Shown piece after piece: positions 16,993-25,937 of a stretch of 64,000 nt of DNA (positions are counted from its first letter, which is position 1; every line of letters starts with the position of its first letter). Source of the stretch: Arthrobacter sp. (GTDB lineage: Bacteria; Actinomycetota; Actinomycetes; Actinomycetales; Micrococcaceae); NCBI RefSeq assembly GCF_031179385.1, contig NZ_JAPSHV010000003.1, forward strand, positions 25,378 to 89,377, given 5' to 3'. A program made the position numbers and the translations under genes. A model generated the notes under the pieces. It worked only from the letters and a program-made list of their open reading frames with translations. It was not told the origin of the DNA and searched no databases.

Positions 16993-18108
16993 TTAGGAAG
17001 CAACCGTGATGGAATCGATGGCTTCCATTGCCTGCTCGCGCAGGGTCTCGGAGATCGGGGCGTTGCCCGCCGAACCCTCTGCGTCTGCCTGGCCATCTTC
17101 GCTGACTGCGTAGGTGGCGAAGGCCTTGACGAGGTCCACGGTCTCCTGGTCCTCATACGTGGTGCAGTACACGTGGTAGGAGATCAGAACGATCGGGTAG
17201 GCACCGGATTCAGTGGTATCACGCTCAAGGTCGAGGGACATGTCGAGGTCTCCACGGCCCTCAACAGGAGTAGCTACCTCAACTGCACGCGAAGCAGCCT
17301 CGGCGCTCAGCTCTACATACTCTTCGCCAACCTGCACGTGCACCTGTCCAAGGTCGCCCACAGCTGAAGCATCAGCGTAGGTGATAGCGCCCTCGGTTGC
17401 CGAGGTCGTGGAAACGACGCCGTTGGTTCCCTGGGCATTCTCAGCGACGATGTCCGAAGGCCAGTCACCGGACACCTCGTAGGTCCACTGCTCAGGTGCA
17501 GCGGCAGCAAGGTACTCGACGAAGTTTTCAGTGGTGCCCGACTCGTCGGCGCGGTGAACTACGGTGATCGCGAGGTCGGGCAGATCGACGTCCTCGTTCT
17601 GGGCGACGATTGCCTCGTCGTTCCAGTTGGTGATTTCGCCCTTGAAGATGGACGCAATGGTCTCTGCATCGAGGTTGACTGCCTCAACGCCCGGCAGGTT
17701 GAAGGCTACGGCGATCGGCGACACGTAGGCAGGGATGCTGATCGCGCCATCAGGTCCGCAGATCTCCTTGGAGGCTTCATACTCCTCATCCTTCAGGTAT
17801 GCGTCGGAACCGGCGAACTGCACGGCCTGGGCGAGGAATGCTTCACGTCCCGCGCCGGAGCCGTCCGGAGAGTACTGGACTGTTGCATCAGTGTTCAGTT
17901 CCTCGAAGCCGGCCTTCCATGCGGTCATTGCTGCCTGCTGCGATGAGGCGCCGGCGCCGGTCAGGGTTCCGGAAACGGTGCTTTCGGGGGCTGCGCTTGA
18001 CTCGCCCTCCGACGCCGGAGTGACGGCGTTGTCCGAGCCACACGCCGTGAGAGCCAGAGCGGCCACAGAGATTACTGCCGCAGCGCGGCCAAAGCGAAGA
18101 GCCTTCAC
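16993..18108 (-). CDS. pstS: Phosphate-binding lipoprotein PstS
   Basis: A 371-residue substrate-binding protein. The GTG at 18108 has GGAAGGGG upstream and gives a proper lipoprotein signal: KALRFGRAA, a hydrophobic core, then LALTACGS with Cys23 as the lipidated residue. A Ser/Glu-rich linker leads to the mature domain, which begins GTLTGAGASSQQAAM, the typical phosphate-loop region of PstS. SGAGREAFL and DESGTTENF further along are also phosphate-contact segments of the family. It captures phosphate at the outer face of the membrane and delivers it to PstCA. A Pho box lies upstream, so it is probably induced by phosphate starvation. Confidence 0.96.
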   Translation of the reverse strand: MKALRFGRAAAVISVAALALTACGSDNAVTPASEGESSAAPESTVSGTLTGAGASSQQAAMTAWKAGFEELNTDATVQYSPDGSGAGREAFLAQAVQFAGSDAYLKDEEYEASKEICGPDGAISIPAYVSPIAVAFNLPGVEAVNLDAETIASIFKGEITNWNDEAIVAQNEDVDLPDLAITVVHRADESGTTENFVEYLAAAAPEQWTYEVSGDWPSDIVAENAQGTNGVVSTTSATEGAITYADASAVGDLGQVHVQVGEEYVELSAEAASRAVEVATPVEGRGDLDMSLDLERDTTESGAYPIVLISYHVYCTTYEDQETVDLVKAFATYAVSEDGQADAEGSAGNAPISETLREQAMEAIDSITVAS

Positions 18109-18241
18109 TTGAATATTGCCCCTTCCAGGGTTTTTGAACAGTCGGTGCTCACAAAAGGCACGGATCCTGTCTTCGACAGTTGTCTGTACGAGATTCGGTA
18201 CGCATGACACGCTAGGCACCGCAGGTAACGAGACTGACCGG

Positions 18242-18263
18242 TGAAAGTGAACGGAAAGTGAAC
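18242..18263 (-). promoter_or_regulatory. Pho box of the pst operon
   Basis: On the minus strand GTTCACTTTCC and GTTCACTTTCA are two direct 11-bp units, matching the layout of actinobacterial PhoP boxes (GTTCAC repeats every 11 bp). They lie about 28 bp upstream of a TAGCGT -10 box (18209-18214), with only a weak -35 between, as expected for an activator-dependent promoter. Confidence 0.8.
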
Positions 18264-18370
18264 GCTGGGAGGATATTTACCCCAACTTCGTCCGCGGCCC
18301 TTGTGCTTTGGATTGAATGGGTTATTTAGGTCTCATCCTTTTCCCCAGGAGACGGACTAGCGTTAAACGC

Positions 18371-19129
18371 ATGACCACCGAAAACCGGCCGGAGGATCCG
18401 GAGACGGATGAAAGGTCCTCGGTCGGAGGGCATGACCACCCGCTGCGCTGGCGCCGCCTGTTGTTCCCGCTCGGGGTGGTTCACGTCCTGGTTGTGACAC
18501 TCAGTCTCATTTCTCCCTTTCTCACCGGCGAGGAGCGAGGAGCAACTCCCTTCAGCGCTTACTTCGATGTGAACGGCGAAGGCAACTTCCCCACCTGGTG
18601 GTCGGTTGCGCAGCTTGCCGCAGCAAGCACCAGCCTTGTGTTCGTCGCGGTCCTGGCCCAACACCAAAAAATCAGGGGCGCCGCTGCCTGGTGGATTCTT
18701 GGCGGAATAGTCTTCCTCTTTTCCCTGGATGAAGGCACCCAGCTCCATGAACGCCTCGACGCCCTCGTCCTGCAATTTGCAGAGGTACCGGATTTCACCT
18801 TCGTCTGGTTGATCCTCGGCGTTCCGCTGGCGGCGGTCGTCCTGATCATGGCAATCATCAGCACCCGCCGCCTGCCCGAAAAATCGACCCGGCTGATAGT
18901 GCTTGGCATAGCGACACTGCTCTTCGCCGCCGTCGGGCTGGAGTTCGTCGCCGGTGAGTTAATTCGCCTCGGGGCGCCGGTGATCGCCCTGGAGCTGCTC
19001 TCCCATCTCGAGGAGTTCATGGAGCTGATTGCCGGTTCACTCCTGCTGGTAGCTCCGCTCGCCGCCGTCCGGACGCGGACCAGCGGCAGGGCAACCAGCT
19101 TCACCCTCATGGACCGCGACCGGCGGTAG
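18371..19129 (+). CDS. Multi-pass membrane protein of unknown function
   Basis: A 252-residue protein with a polar acidic N-terminus (about 30 residues) and six predicted membrane segments. The segment ending FLFSLDEGTQLHERLDAL carries conserved-looking charged residues (Asp, Glu, His), and LSHLEEFMELIAGSLLL near the end also holds Glu residues in a membrane context. These could be a metal- or proton-binding set. The start is uncertain: the ATG at 18371 gives a natural N-terminus but no close ribosome site; another ATG at 18317 is in frame. It is divergent from pstS across the Pho box, so phosphate control is possible. I do not recognise the family. Confidence 0.65.
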   Translation: MTTENRPEDPETDERSSVGGHDHPLRWRRLLFPLGVVHVLVVTLSLISPFLTGEERGATPFSAYFDVNGEGNFPTWWSVAQLAAASTSLVFVAVLAQHQKIRGAAAWWILGGIVFLFSLDEGTQLHERLDALVLQFAEVPDFTFVWLILGVPLAAVVLIMAIISTRRLPEKSTRLIVLGIATLLFAAVGLEFVAGELIRLGAPVIALELLSHLEEFMELIAGSLLLVAPLAAVRTRTSGRATSFTLMDRDRR

Positions 19130-19139
19130 GGTCAGGCGT

Positions 19140-20267
19140 ATGACCCGGCGATCCAGAGTGGACCGTGCACGTTCCTTCGTGCGCAACCGATCCCGCGTCG
19201 GTCTGCGCCGCAGCCGATCCTCCCTGCTCCCGGCCGTCCAGATCACCGTCGGCGCCGTGGGCGCATACGCATTCGCCGAGCAGGTACTGGGCCATGAGGG
19301 TCCCCTCTTCGCCGCCACCTCATCCCTCATCGCCCTGGGCTTCTCCCGCGATCCGCGGTTGCGCCGCGTGCTCGAGGTCGGTTTCGGCTGCACACTGGGA
19401 ATCGCCGTGGGCGATGTTCTGCTTGCCGTGCTGGGCACGGGACTGTGGCAGGCCGCCGTCGTGCTTTTTATCTCTGTACTCCTGGCCCGCTTTCTGGACA
19501 GCGGCACCATCTTCACCACCCAACTTGCCCTGCAGTCCCTCCTGGTTGTGCTGCTGCCCGCTCCGGACGGCGGGCCGTTCACGCGCAGTGTGGATGCCAT
19601 CGTCGGTGGCGTCTTCGCCCTGCTGATCACCATGGTGATGCCGCGCGACCCGCGCCGCGAACCGAAGGGTGATGTGCGCAAACTGCTCGGCGAGCTCTCG
19701 GGCGTGCTCCGCGAGAACTCGCGGGCGCTCTCCGCGAGCGACTCGACTCAGGCCTGGCACGCGCTGGTGAGGGCACGGAACTGTCAGCCGCTCATGGACG
19801 GCCTGTCCGGTTCGATGCGCGCGGCTGCCGAGGTCGCCCGGATATCACCGGCATACCGGAGGCATCGGGGTGAGCTCGGTGAGCTTCGGGGGTCGATTGG
19901 TTTCATTGACCTTGCCATCCGCAACAGCCGGGTGTTCTCCCGACGCCTGACGTCCGTGATCAACCACGCCGCCCTCTCGGACGAGGCGGTGCAGTCACTC
20001 GCGCAGGTGATCGAGGAGACCGCCGACGCCGTGGATGTCCTCGCGCTGGCACTTCACTCGTCCTCCGCCTCCGAAAGGGATCAGCACCTGCGAAGGGCCC
20101 GTGAGGATCTGGCGGCCGTCGCCACGGTCCTGCATCCTGCCCGGCTCAACGTGACGCGCCTCGAGGGTGAGGGCCTCGTCATCCTGTACCGGCCCCTCGT
20201 CGTCGACCTGCTCGAAGCCACCGGCCTTTCGCACGAGGATGCCGCCGGCTACCTGCCGAAGCTGTGA
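19140..20267 (+). CDS. FUSC-family membrane protein
   Basis: A 375-residue protein. A basic N-terminus (about 30 residues, very Arg-rich) precedes about six membrane segments between residues 30 and 165, with the FUSC-like stretch TSSLIALGFSRDPRLRRVLE. The remaining 200 residues are cytoplasmic and helical. FUSC proteins are fusaric-acid-resistance or aromatic-acid-efflux-like, but most actinobacterial members have no tested substrate. AGGGTCAGG lies before the ATG. It starts 10 nt after the upstream membrane-protein gene, so the two probably form an operon. Confidence 0.8.
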   Translation: MTRRSRVDRARSFVRNRSRVGLRRSRSSLLPAVQITVGAVGAYAFAEQVLGHEGPLFAATSSLIALGFSRDPRLRRVLEVGFGCTLGIAVGDVLLAVLGTGLWQAAVVLFISVLLARFLDSGTIFTTQLALQSLLVVLLPAPDGGPFTRSVDAIVGGVFALLITMVMPRDPRREPKGDVRKLLGELSGVLRENSRALSASDSTQAWHALVRARNCQPLMDGLSGSMRAAAEVARISPAYRRHRGELGELRGSIGFIDLAIRNSRVFSRRLTSVINHAALSDEAVQSLAQVIEETADAVDVLALALHSSSASERDQHLRRAREDLAAVATVLHPARLNVTRLEGEGLVILYRPLVVDLLEATGLSHEDAAGYLPKL

Positions 20268-20308
20268 GCTTCGACAGGACTGTCAGAAGCACCCGGTACG
20301 TTTGAGTC

Positions 20309-21685
20309 ATGGCAACAAAGACCGCGCGCTCGCGCGCCCAATCCCCCGCCTATCGCTGTGGAGAGTGCGGCTGGACCACCGCCAAATGGGTCGGCAGGTG
20401 TGGCGAGTGCCAGGCCTGGGGAACAGTGGAGGAAACCGCCGCAGCAGGCGTTGCCCGTACGACGGCGGCTACTACCGTTGCGCGGCCGGCCCTCCGCATC
20501 GCCGATGTGGACGCCACCACCGCTTCCTACCAGCCCACTGAAGTAGGTGAACTGGACAGGGTCCTCGGCGGTGGGCTGGTGCCGGGAGCAGTCATCCTTG
20601 TCGCCGGTGAACCCGGCGTCGGCAAGTCCACCCTGCTCCTGGATGTCGCGGCACGGGTGGCACGGCTGGGACGTACGGTCCTCTACGTCACCGGTGAGGA
20701 GTCCTCGGCGCAGGTGAAACTCCGGGCGGAGCGCATCGGTGCCCTCGCGGACACGCTCTATCTGACCGCGGAGTCAGACCTCAGCCAGGCGCTCGGCCAG
20801 GTCGAGAAGGTGGATCCCGCATTGCTCATTGTGGACTCGGTGCAGACCCTCAGCAGCCCGGCGGTGGACGGTAGCGCCGGCGGGGTTACCCAGGTACGGG
20901 AAGTGGCTGCGTCCCTGATTAATGCTGCCAAGACCCGGGGCATGACCACGCTGCTGGTTGGGCATGTCACCAAGGACGGCTCCATCGCGGGACCCCGGCT
21001 GCTGGAACACCTGGTGGATGTCGTCTGCCAGTTTGAGGGCGAACGGCATTCACGCCTCCGTCTCATGCGCGCAGTCAAGAACCGTTACGGTCCCACGGAT
21101 GAGGTGGGGTGCTTCGACCTGACGGACACAGGCATCGAGGGTCTTGCTGATCCCAGCGGGCTGTTCGTCTCCCGCACCAAGGAACCCGTCGCGGGAACCT
21201 GCATCACCGTCACGCTGGAGGGCAGGCGGCCGTTGCTGGCGGAGGTTCAGGCCCTCCTTGCCGAGTCAGCGAACGCACAGCCGCGCCGCGCCACCAGCGG
21301 CCTGGATGGCTCCCGGGTATCCATGCTCCTAGCCGTCCTGCAGCGGCGTGCGTCGCTGCAACTTCACAAGGACGACAGCTACGTCGCGACGGTAGGCGGC
21401 GTGAAGCTGAGCGAACCGGCAACGGACCTCTCGGTGGCGCTGGCAATTGCGTCCGCCAAAACCAACCAGGCACTCCCCTCCCGCATGATTGCGTTCGGCG
21501 AGGTGGGCCTTGCCGGGGAAGTACGTCCCGTTCCGGGCATCTCCCGGCGCATCCAGGAGGCTGAGCGCCTGGGCTTCACCCACGCCGTCGTACCGGAGTC
21601 GCCGAACGGGCCCGGCCGCATACCGGCCGGATTCACCGTGAAGCAGATCAGCACCCTCACGGAGGCTTTGGAACTGCTCTTCTGA
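20309..21685 (+). CDS. radA: DNA repair protein RadA
   Basis: A 458-residue RadA/Sms protein, a DnaB-like helicase that helps branch migration during recombination. The N-terminal zinc finger is YRCGECGWTTAKWVGRCGEC (four Cys). Walker A GEPGVGKST follows, then the RadA-specific KNRYGPTDEVG, and a Lon-like C-terminal domain ending KQISTLTEALELLF. There is no clear ribosome site; TACGTT sits 6 nt upstream of the ATG, so the message may be leaderless. disA follows in the same direction, a pairing found in many bacteria, where RadA modulates the c-di-AMP synthase activity of DisA. Confidence 0.96.
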   Translation: MATKTARSRAQSPAYRCGECGWTTAKWVGRCGECQAWGTVEETAAAGVARTTAATTVARPALRIADVDATTASYQPTEVGELDRVLGGGLVPGAVILVAGEPGVGKSTLLLDVAARVARLGRTVLYVTGEESSAQVKLRAERIGALADTLYLTAESDLSQALGQVEKVDPALLIVDSVQTLSSPAVDGSAGGVTQVREVAASLINAAKTRGMTTLLVGHVTKDGSIAGPRLLEHLVDVVCQFEGERHSRLRLMRAVKNRYGPTDEVGCFDLTDTGIEGLADPSGLFVSRTKEPVAGTCITVTLEGRRPLLAEVQALLAESANAQPRRATSGLDGSRVSMLLAVLQRRASLQLHKDDSYVATVGGVKLSEPATDLSVALAIASAKTNQALPSRMIAFGEVGLAGEVRPVPGISRRIQEAERLGFTHAVVPESPNGPGRIPAGFTVKQISTLTEALELLF

Positions 21686-21785
21686 CGCTGCCGTTGGTCG
21701 TTTCGGGGCGTAACAGATCCGAACGTTATGGATTTGAGCAGAAACGGGGCCAACAGCCGATTGCGCGCTCCCATAGGATTAGGAA

Positions 21786-21816
21786 CTGCCGGATCGTGCA
21801 TTCGCCCGTCCGGCAG
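21786..21816 (+). promoter_or_regulatory. Hairpin in the disA leader
   Basis: CTGCCGGA and TCCGGCAG form an 8-bp stem with a 15-nt loop, ending only a few bases before the disA ribosome site (AGAGGGAG). It could act as a weak terminator of radA or affect disA translation. Confidence 0.45.
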
Positions 21817-21830
21817 GAAGAGGGAGTGAG

Positions 21831-22907
21831 ATGGCACGCAGTCCGGAGGACGCGCTGAAGGCAACCCTTGCGCGGGTAGCGCCGGGTACGCAGCTGCGCG
21901 ACGGCCTTGAGCGAATCCTGCGCGGCCGCACCGGCGCCCTGATTGTTCTGGGGTTCGACCGCACGGTGGATTCAATTTGTTCGGGCGGCTTTGACATCGG
22001 AATCGACTTCTCGCCGACGCGCCTGCGGGAGCTCGCCAAGATGGACGGTGCAATAGTCTGTGACCGGGACGCGAGCAACATCCTCCGCGCCGGCGTGCAG
22101 CTGGTGCCGGACCACCGCATCGAAACGCAGGAATCAGGCACCCGGCACCGAACCGCCGAACGCGTGGCAATCCAGACCGGTTTCCCCGTTATTTCTGTCA
22201 GCCAGTCCATGCAGATCATTGCGCTTTACGTTGACGGCCTGCGGCACGTCCTCGAGGGTTCCGAGCCGGTGCTGGCGCGCGCCAATCAGGCGCTGGCCAC
22301 CCTTGAGCGGTACCGTGCGCGGTTGGACCAGGTCACGGGGTCGCTCTCGGCTCTTGAGATTGAAGCGATGGTCACTGTTCGGGACGTAGCAGTCACCCTG
22401 CAGCGCCAGGAAATGGTGCGTCGCATCTCCGAGGAGATTTCCCAGTACGTACTCGAGCTGGGCATCGACGGCCGTCTCCTGTCGCTACAGGTGGAAGAGC
22501 TCACCACGGGCCTAGGCCCGGGCAGCGAGATGGTGCTGCGTGACTACTCCGGGCTGGATGGAAACGCGGCGCCTGTCGAGGAACAGCTGGCACGCCTCCA
22601 GGGGTTCAGCTCGACGGACCTGATCGACCTCGGAACCATTGCCAGCGTCCTTGGTTTCAACCCGTCGTCGGATTCGCTGGATGCCGTAGTGCAACCCAAG
22701 GGCTACCGGTTGCTCTCCGGTATCAAGGCGGTTCCTCCCACGGTCGCCAACCGGCTGGTCGATCATTTTGACGGGCTGCAGAACCTCATGGCCGCCAATA
22801 TCGATGACCTGATGGCCGTGGACGGCATCGGTGATCAGCGCGCCCGCACCGTCCGTGAAGGTCTCTCAAGAATCGCGGAAACCAGCCTGCTCGACCGCTT
22901 CATGTAG
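21831..22907 (+). CDS. disA: DNA-integrity scanning diadenylate cyclase
   Basis: A 358-residue DisA. It makes cyclic di-AMP from two ATP and pauses when bound to branched DNA. The N-terminal DAC domain (about 1-145) has MDGAIVCD (DGA motif) and SGTRHRTAERVA (RHR motif), both needed for catalysis. A helical linker follows, and the C-terminal helix-hairpin-helix domain reads LMAVDGIGDQRARTVREGLS. AGAGGGAG precedes the ATG. Length and motif order are normal. Its position after radA fits the known RadA-DisA interaction. Confidence 0.97.
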   Translation: MARSPEDALKATLARVAPGTQLRDGLERILRGRTGALIVLGFDRTVDSICSGGFDIGIDFSPTRLRELAKMDGAIVCDRDASNILRAGVQLVPDHRIETQESGTRHRTAERVAIQTGFPVISVSQSMQIIALYVDGLRHVLEGSEPVLARANQALATLERYRARLDQVTGSLSALEIEAMVTVRDVAVTLQRQEMVRRISEEISQYVLELGIDGRLLSLQVEELTTGLGPGSEMVLRDYSGLDGNAAPVEEQLARLQGFSSTDLIDLGTIASVLGFNPSSDSLDAVVQPKGYRLLSGIKAVPPTVANRLVDHFDGLQNLMAANIDDLMAVDGIGDQRARTVREGLSRIAETSLLDRFM

Positions 22908-22926
22908 CCGCGCCTGAGACCAACCC

Positions 22927-23589
22927 TCACTCAAGGCTGAACGAGACCTCGTCGCTGACGCGCTCGCCCAGGCGGGTCTGGAACACGTACTGGCCGGCTC
23001 CGGGCACTGCGTCGACTGCGGCGCACTCGGGCGTGCTGCGGATCCTCCCCCACGTGAACCGCGCCGTCTCCGAATCTCCCGGTTCGATGGTCACCTCCAG
23101 GTCCTCCGCGCCCTCCTGGCAGTCCCTGGACGAGAAGATGCGGTCATCGCCGCTGGTGATGAGGAATTCCATCTGGGAAGTGCCGACGTTGATCGGGCAA
23201 GGAACATCACCGGTGTTGCTGACAGTCAGGGACAGGACCGGCGATTGGTCCTCTGCGTAGCTCTCCGAGTCGGTGCTGCCGGTGACTTTGACAGCGGCCG
23301 GGTTGCAGCTCTCACTGGCGGTTGCGGACGGTGTCGGAGACGGTGAAGCGGTAGCCGGGGCGGACGCGGTAGCTTCGGGAACAGCACCTGCGGAGTTTGC
23401 CGCGACGGGAGTAGGCTCCGGATCACCACGGAACAGGCCCGCGATGGCGATGGCCGCCCACACCAGAGCGCCTAGAAGCAAGAGCGCCAAAACCGCGGCC
23501 ACCTGGCGTCGACGCCGGTACACCTGTGGGCTCGGTTTCCGCCGGGGGATTCTCACCCGGCTGCTGCCTGTACCTCCTGCCGAGCTCAT
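22927..23589 (-). CDS. Membrane-anchored extracytoplasmic protein
   Basis: A 220-residue protein. A basic cytoplasmic N-terminus of about 28 residues is followed by one membrane segment (about 29-53). Then comes a Pro/Thr/Ser/Ala-rich linker (about 55-92) and an extracytoplasmic domain of about 125 residues. The domain contains four cysteines and beta-rich text such as SPVLSLTVSNTGDVPCPINV, suggesting an immunoglobulin-like fold. It resembles exported actinobacterial proteins with a secretion-linked or cell-wall role, but I cannot name a family. It is convergent with disA, 19 bp away. Confidence 0.75.
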   Translation of the reverse strand: MSSAGGTGSSRVRIPRRKPSPQVYRRRRQVAAVLALLLLGALVWAAIAIAGLFRGDPEPTPVAANSAGAVPEATASAPATASPSPTPSATASESCNPAAVKVTGSTDSESYAEDQSPVLSLTVSNTGDVPCPINVGTSQMEFLITSGDDRIFSSRDCQEGAEDLEVTIEPGDSETARFTWGRIRSTPECAAVDAVPGAGQYVFQTRLGERVSDEVSFSLE

Positions 23590-23708
23590 GATTCAAGGCT
23601 AAGAGACACGGGGGCAGCAGCAGTGCGCACCACGCCGCAAAGCCTCCACTTCCGACCGAGCTTCGATAAGGTGGATCCTGCCCTTTTACCGAACACCTGG
23701 AGCTCACC

Positions 23709-24635
23709 GTGGACACTGCAGTGCTGCATGCCCGCCTGAGCGACTGGTTCGATAATGCTGCCCGCGACCTACCGTGGCGTTTACCCTCCCGGACGCCGTG
23801 GGGCGTATTGGTCAGCGAGATCATGCTTCAACAGACACCGGTCTCCCGGGTGCTGCCCGTGTGGGAGGAGTGGGTGACCCGCTGGCCGACGCCGGCCGAC
23901 CTGGCCGCCGTTCCGTCAGGCGAGGCAGTTCGGCACTGGGGTCGACTGGGCTACCCGCGAAGGGCGCTCCGCCTGCACGCTGCGGCGACCGCCGTCGTCG
24001 TCCGTCATCACGGTGAGGTGCCCAGCTCGTATGATGCCCTGTTGGCGTTGCCAGGTGTCGGCACCTACACCGCTGCCGCCGTCGCCGCCTTCGCTTTCGG
24101 GCGCAGGGAGACCGTTGTGGATACCAATATCCGGCGGGTGCAGGCCCGCCTGGTGGGCGGCGCGGCACTGCCCTCGCCCTCGTTGACCGCGGCTGAGATG
24201 AAGCGGGCCGCGAACCTCATGCCCGACGACGACGACGCTTCCGTGCGATGGAACGTCGCCGTGATGGAGTTGGGTGCGCTCATCTGCACCGCCCGGACAC
24301 CTGCCTGCGAACGTTGTCCTGTCCTCGACCGTTGTGCCTGGGTCGCGGCGGGGAGACCTGCCCCCACCTACGTGCCGAAGGGCCAGTCCTGGGCGGGCAC
24401 GGACCGGCAGGTGCGCGGCGCCATCATGCACGTCCTGCGCCACGCGGAGACCCCCGTTCCGCGGTCGTTGATTCATGAGCGCCCTGTCGAGCTGACACAC
24501 GGCACCCCCGCGACCCTGGAGAAACTGTACGGGCTGAACGCACCACTCGAGCAGCTGGAGCGCGCGCTCGACGGCCTCCTGTCTGACGGGCTTGCTGAAG
24601 AGACATTGCACGGACTGCAGTTACCCGCTCGCTGA
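23709..24635 (+). CDS. mutY: A/G-specific adenine glycosylase
   Basis: A 308-residue base-excision repair enzyme that removes adenine mispaired with 8-oxoguanine. The HhH-GPD fold carries Glu37 in SEIMLQQTPVSRV, the helix-hairpin-helix ALPGVGTYTAAAV, and catalytic Asp138 in VVDTNIRR. Four cysteines (193, 200, 203, 209) in the C-x6-C-x2-C-x5-C spacing bind a 4Fe-4S cluster. The C-terminal domain is shorter than in E. coli MutY, as usual in actinobacteria. The GTG start has GGAG 7 nt upstream. Confidence 0.95.
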   Translation: MDTAVLHARLSDWFDNAARDLPWRLPSRTPWGVLVSEIMLQQTPVSRVLPVWEEWVTRWPTPADLAAVPSGEAVRHWGRLGYPRRALRLHAAATAVVVRHHGEVPSSYDALLALPGVGTYTAAAVAAFAFGRRETVVDTNIRRVQARLVGGAALPSPSLTAAEMKRAANLMPDDDDASVRWNVAVMELGALICTARTPACERCPVLDRCAWVAAGRPAPTYVPKGQSWAGTDRQVRGAIMHVLRHAETPVPRSLIHERPVELTHGTPATLEKLYGLNAPLEQLERALDGLLSDGLAEETLHGLQLPAR

Positions 24636-24701
24636 ATGGCGCGGCGGGATTGGTACCGGATCGTATCCGCCGGCTCTCCCGCTGAGGCCTATCCTGCTTC
24701 C

Positions 24702-25178
24702 ATGGGATTCATCCGGGCAGCCCCGGCACTCACCGCCGCTGTGCTCTGCACCGCGTGTGCCGGCGGCGGAGCGAGCCCGCTTGCGTGCACGGAGATCGGC
24801 GCCGAGCCCGGCGTATCAGTCACTGTCGGGGAGGACATGGCGGACGCGATCGAGAACCCTGTGCTCGAGGTCTGCATTGACGGCTGCCGGACCTATCAGC
24901 TGGAGCTTCACCCCGGAAGTGAGACGGTCGATCTCGGCTGCGACTCTGACGAGCCGGACGGCAGCTGCGCAGGGAGTGCGCGGCCGAACGGCACCCTGGT
25001 GGGCTTCGTCAGCGTTGATGGGCTGACCGCCGAAGAGATTGGCGTGACGGTGATATCCGGCGGACAGTATTACCGCACTGCTGCCACTCCGGAAGTGGTC
25101 TATCCCAACGGTCGCGGTTGCCCTGGCGAGGCGCTCCAGCTTTCCCTCACCCTGGACCGTGGCGCTTTGTCCGCCTGA
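24702..25178 (+). CDS. Putative small lipoprotein
   Basis: A 158-residue exported protein. From the ATG at 24702 the N-terminus reads MGFIRAAPALTAAVLCTACA, a signal-like segment with a probable lipidation Cys in CTAC, although the lipobox is atypical. The mature part is acidic with four more cysteine pairs or singles (for example VCIDGCRTY) and a beta-rich pattern. A TATCCT box ends 6 nt before the ATG and there is no ribosome site, so the gene is probably leaderless. An alternative ATG at 24636 directly follows the mutY stop but would bury the signal. Function unknown. Confidence 0.6.
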   Translation: MGFIRAAPALTAAVLCTACAGGGASPLACTEIGAEPGVSVTVGEDMADAIENPVLEVCIDGCRTYQLELHPGSETVDLGCDSDEPDGSCAGSARPNGTLVGFVSVDGLTAEEIGVTVISGGQYYRTAATPEVVYPNGRGCPGEALQLSLTLDRGALSA

Positions 25179-25208
25179 CGCGGGACCGGTCTGACCCGGG
25201 ATTCCGGA

Positions 25209-25937
25209 CTAGAGTTCGCCGAACCCTGCCTTGACCGCACCCGCGATGTACTCGATGGCTTCCTGCGCCTGCGGGCCGGTTGCTTCGGCGCGAAGCTCCT
25301 GCCCCTCGCCGAGCGCGAGCGACATCAGCAGCATCACCGATTTTCCGTCGACGCCGTTGATGGTCACCTCGGCGTCCAGATCGGTGAGCGCCCTGGCGAG
25401 CACGGCAGCAGGCCGCGCATGCAATCCCATTTTGTTCGGCAGCGTCCAGGCGCCGGTCACCGGGATTCCGGCGGGTTCGTCCAGCGGTAACGAGTGGCCA
25501 GGAGCGGCCGCCCCGTGGGACACAAACGGCTCAAGTGACTCGGGGTCAATTGAAACGACGGCACCCTCGGCTGCCGTTGCAACCTCGTCGACCGTACTGC
25601 CGGACTCCGCCTGCACCGCCGCCGCTACCGAGCCTTCCACCAGGGCAGCCCGGGGCAGCCGGATCCTCGAGCGGGCGTCGGGAGCGAGAAATTCCAGTGT
25701 CATCTCCGCAGTCATGACCGCGGAGCCGAGGTCAGTGAGCACAACCACCCCGTCACCCTGATCTGCCTCTTCGAGCGCCGACTGCACCTTCTCAAGGCTC
25801 GTACCGATTCGCGGCGGGGAGTCACTGGTGCCGCCGGCGGCGACCATCTGAACGTTCGGCGCCATCTGTGCAGCGAGCTCAATCACGCCCTCGGCGATTT
25901 TGCTGCTGTGGGAAACGATGACCAGCCCGACGGTCAC
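25209..25937 (-). CDS. dhaM: DhaM: EIIA-HPr phosphotransfer subunit of DHA kinase
   Basis: A 242-residue PTS-type phosphoryl donor for dihydroxyacetone kinase. An EIIA domain of the mannose class covers about residues 1-130, with active His10 in GLVIVSHSS. A linker leads to an HPr domain at about 160-242, with active His173 in NKMGLHARPAAVLA. It lacks the Enzyme I-like third domain found in E. coli DhaM. In the cell it would receive phosphate from general PTS proteins and pass it to ADP bound on DhaL. The GTG start overlaps the dhaL stop (GTGA). Confidence 0.93.
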   Translation of the reverse strand: MTVGLVIVSHSSKIAEGVIELAAQMAPNVQMVAAGGTSDSPPRIGTSLEKVQSALEEADQGDGVVVLTDLGSAVMTAEMTLEFLAPDARSRIRLPRAALVEGSVAAAVQAESGSTVDEVATAAEGAVVSIDPESLEPFVSHGAAAPGHSLPLDEPAGIPVTGAWTLPNKMGLHARPAAVLARALTDLDAEVTINGVDGKSVMLLMSLALGEGQELRAEATGPQAQEAIEYIAGAVKAGFGEL

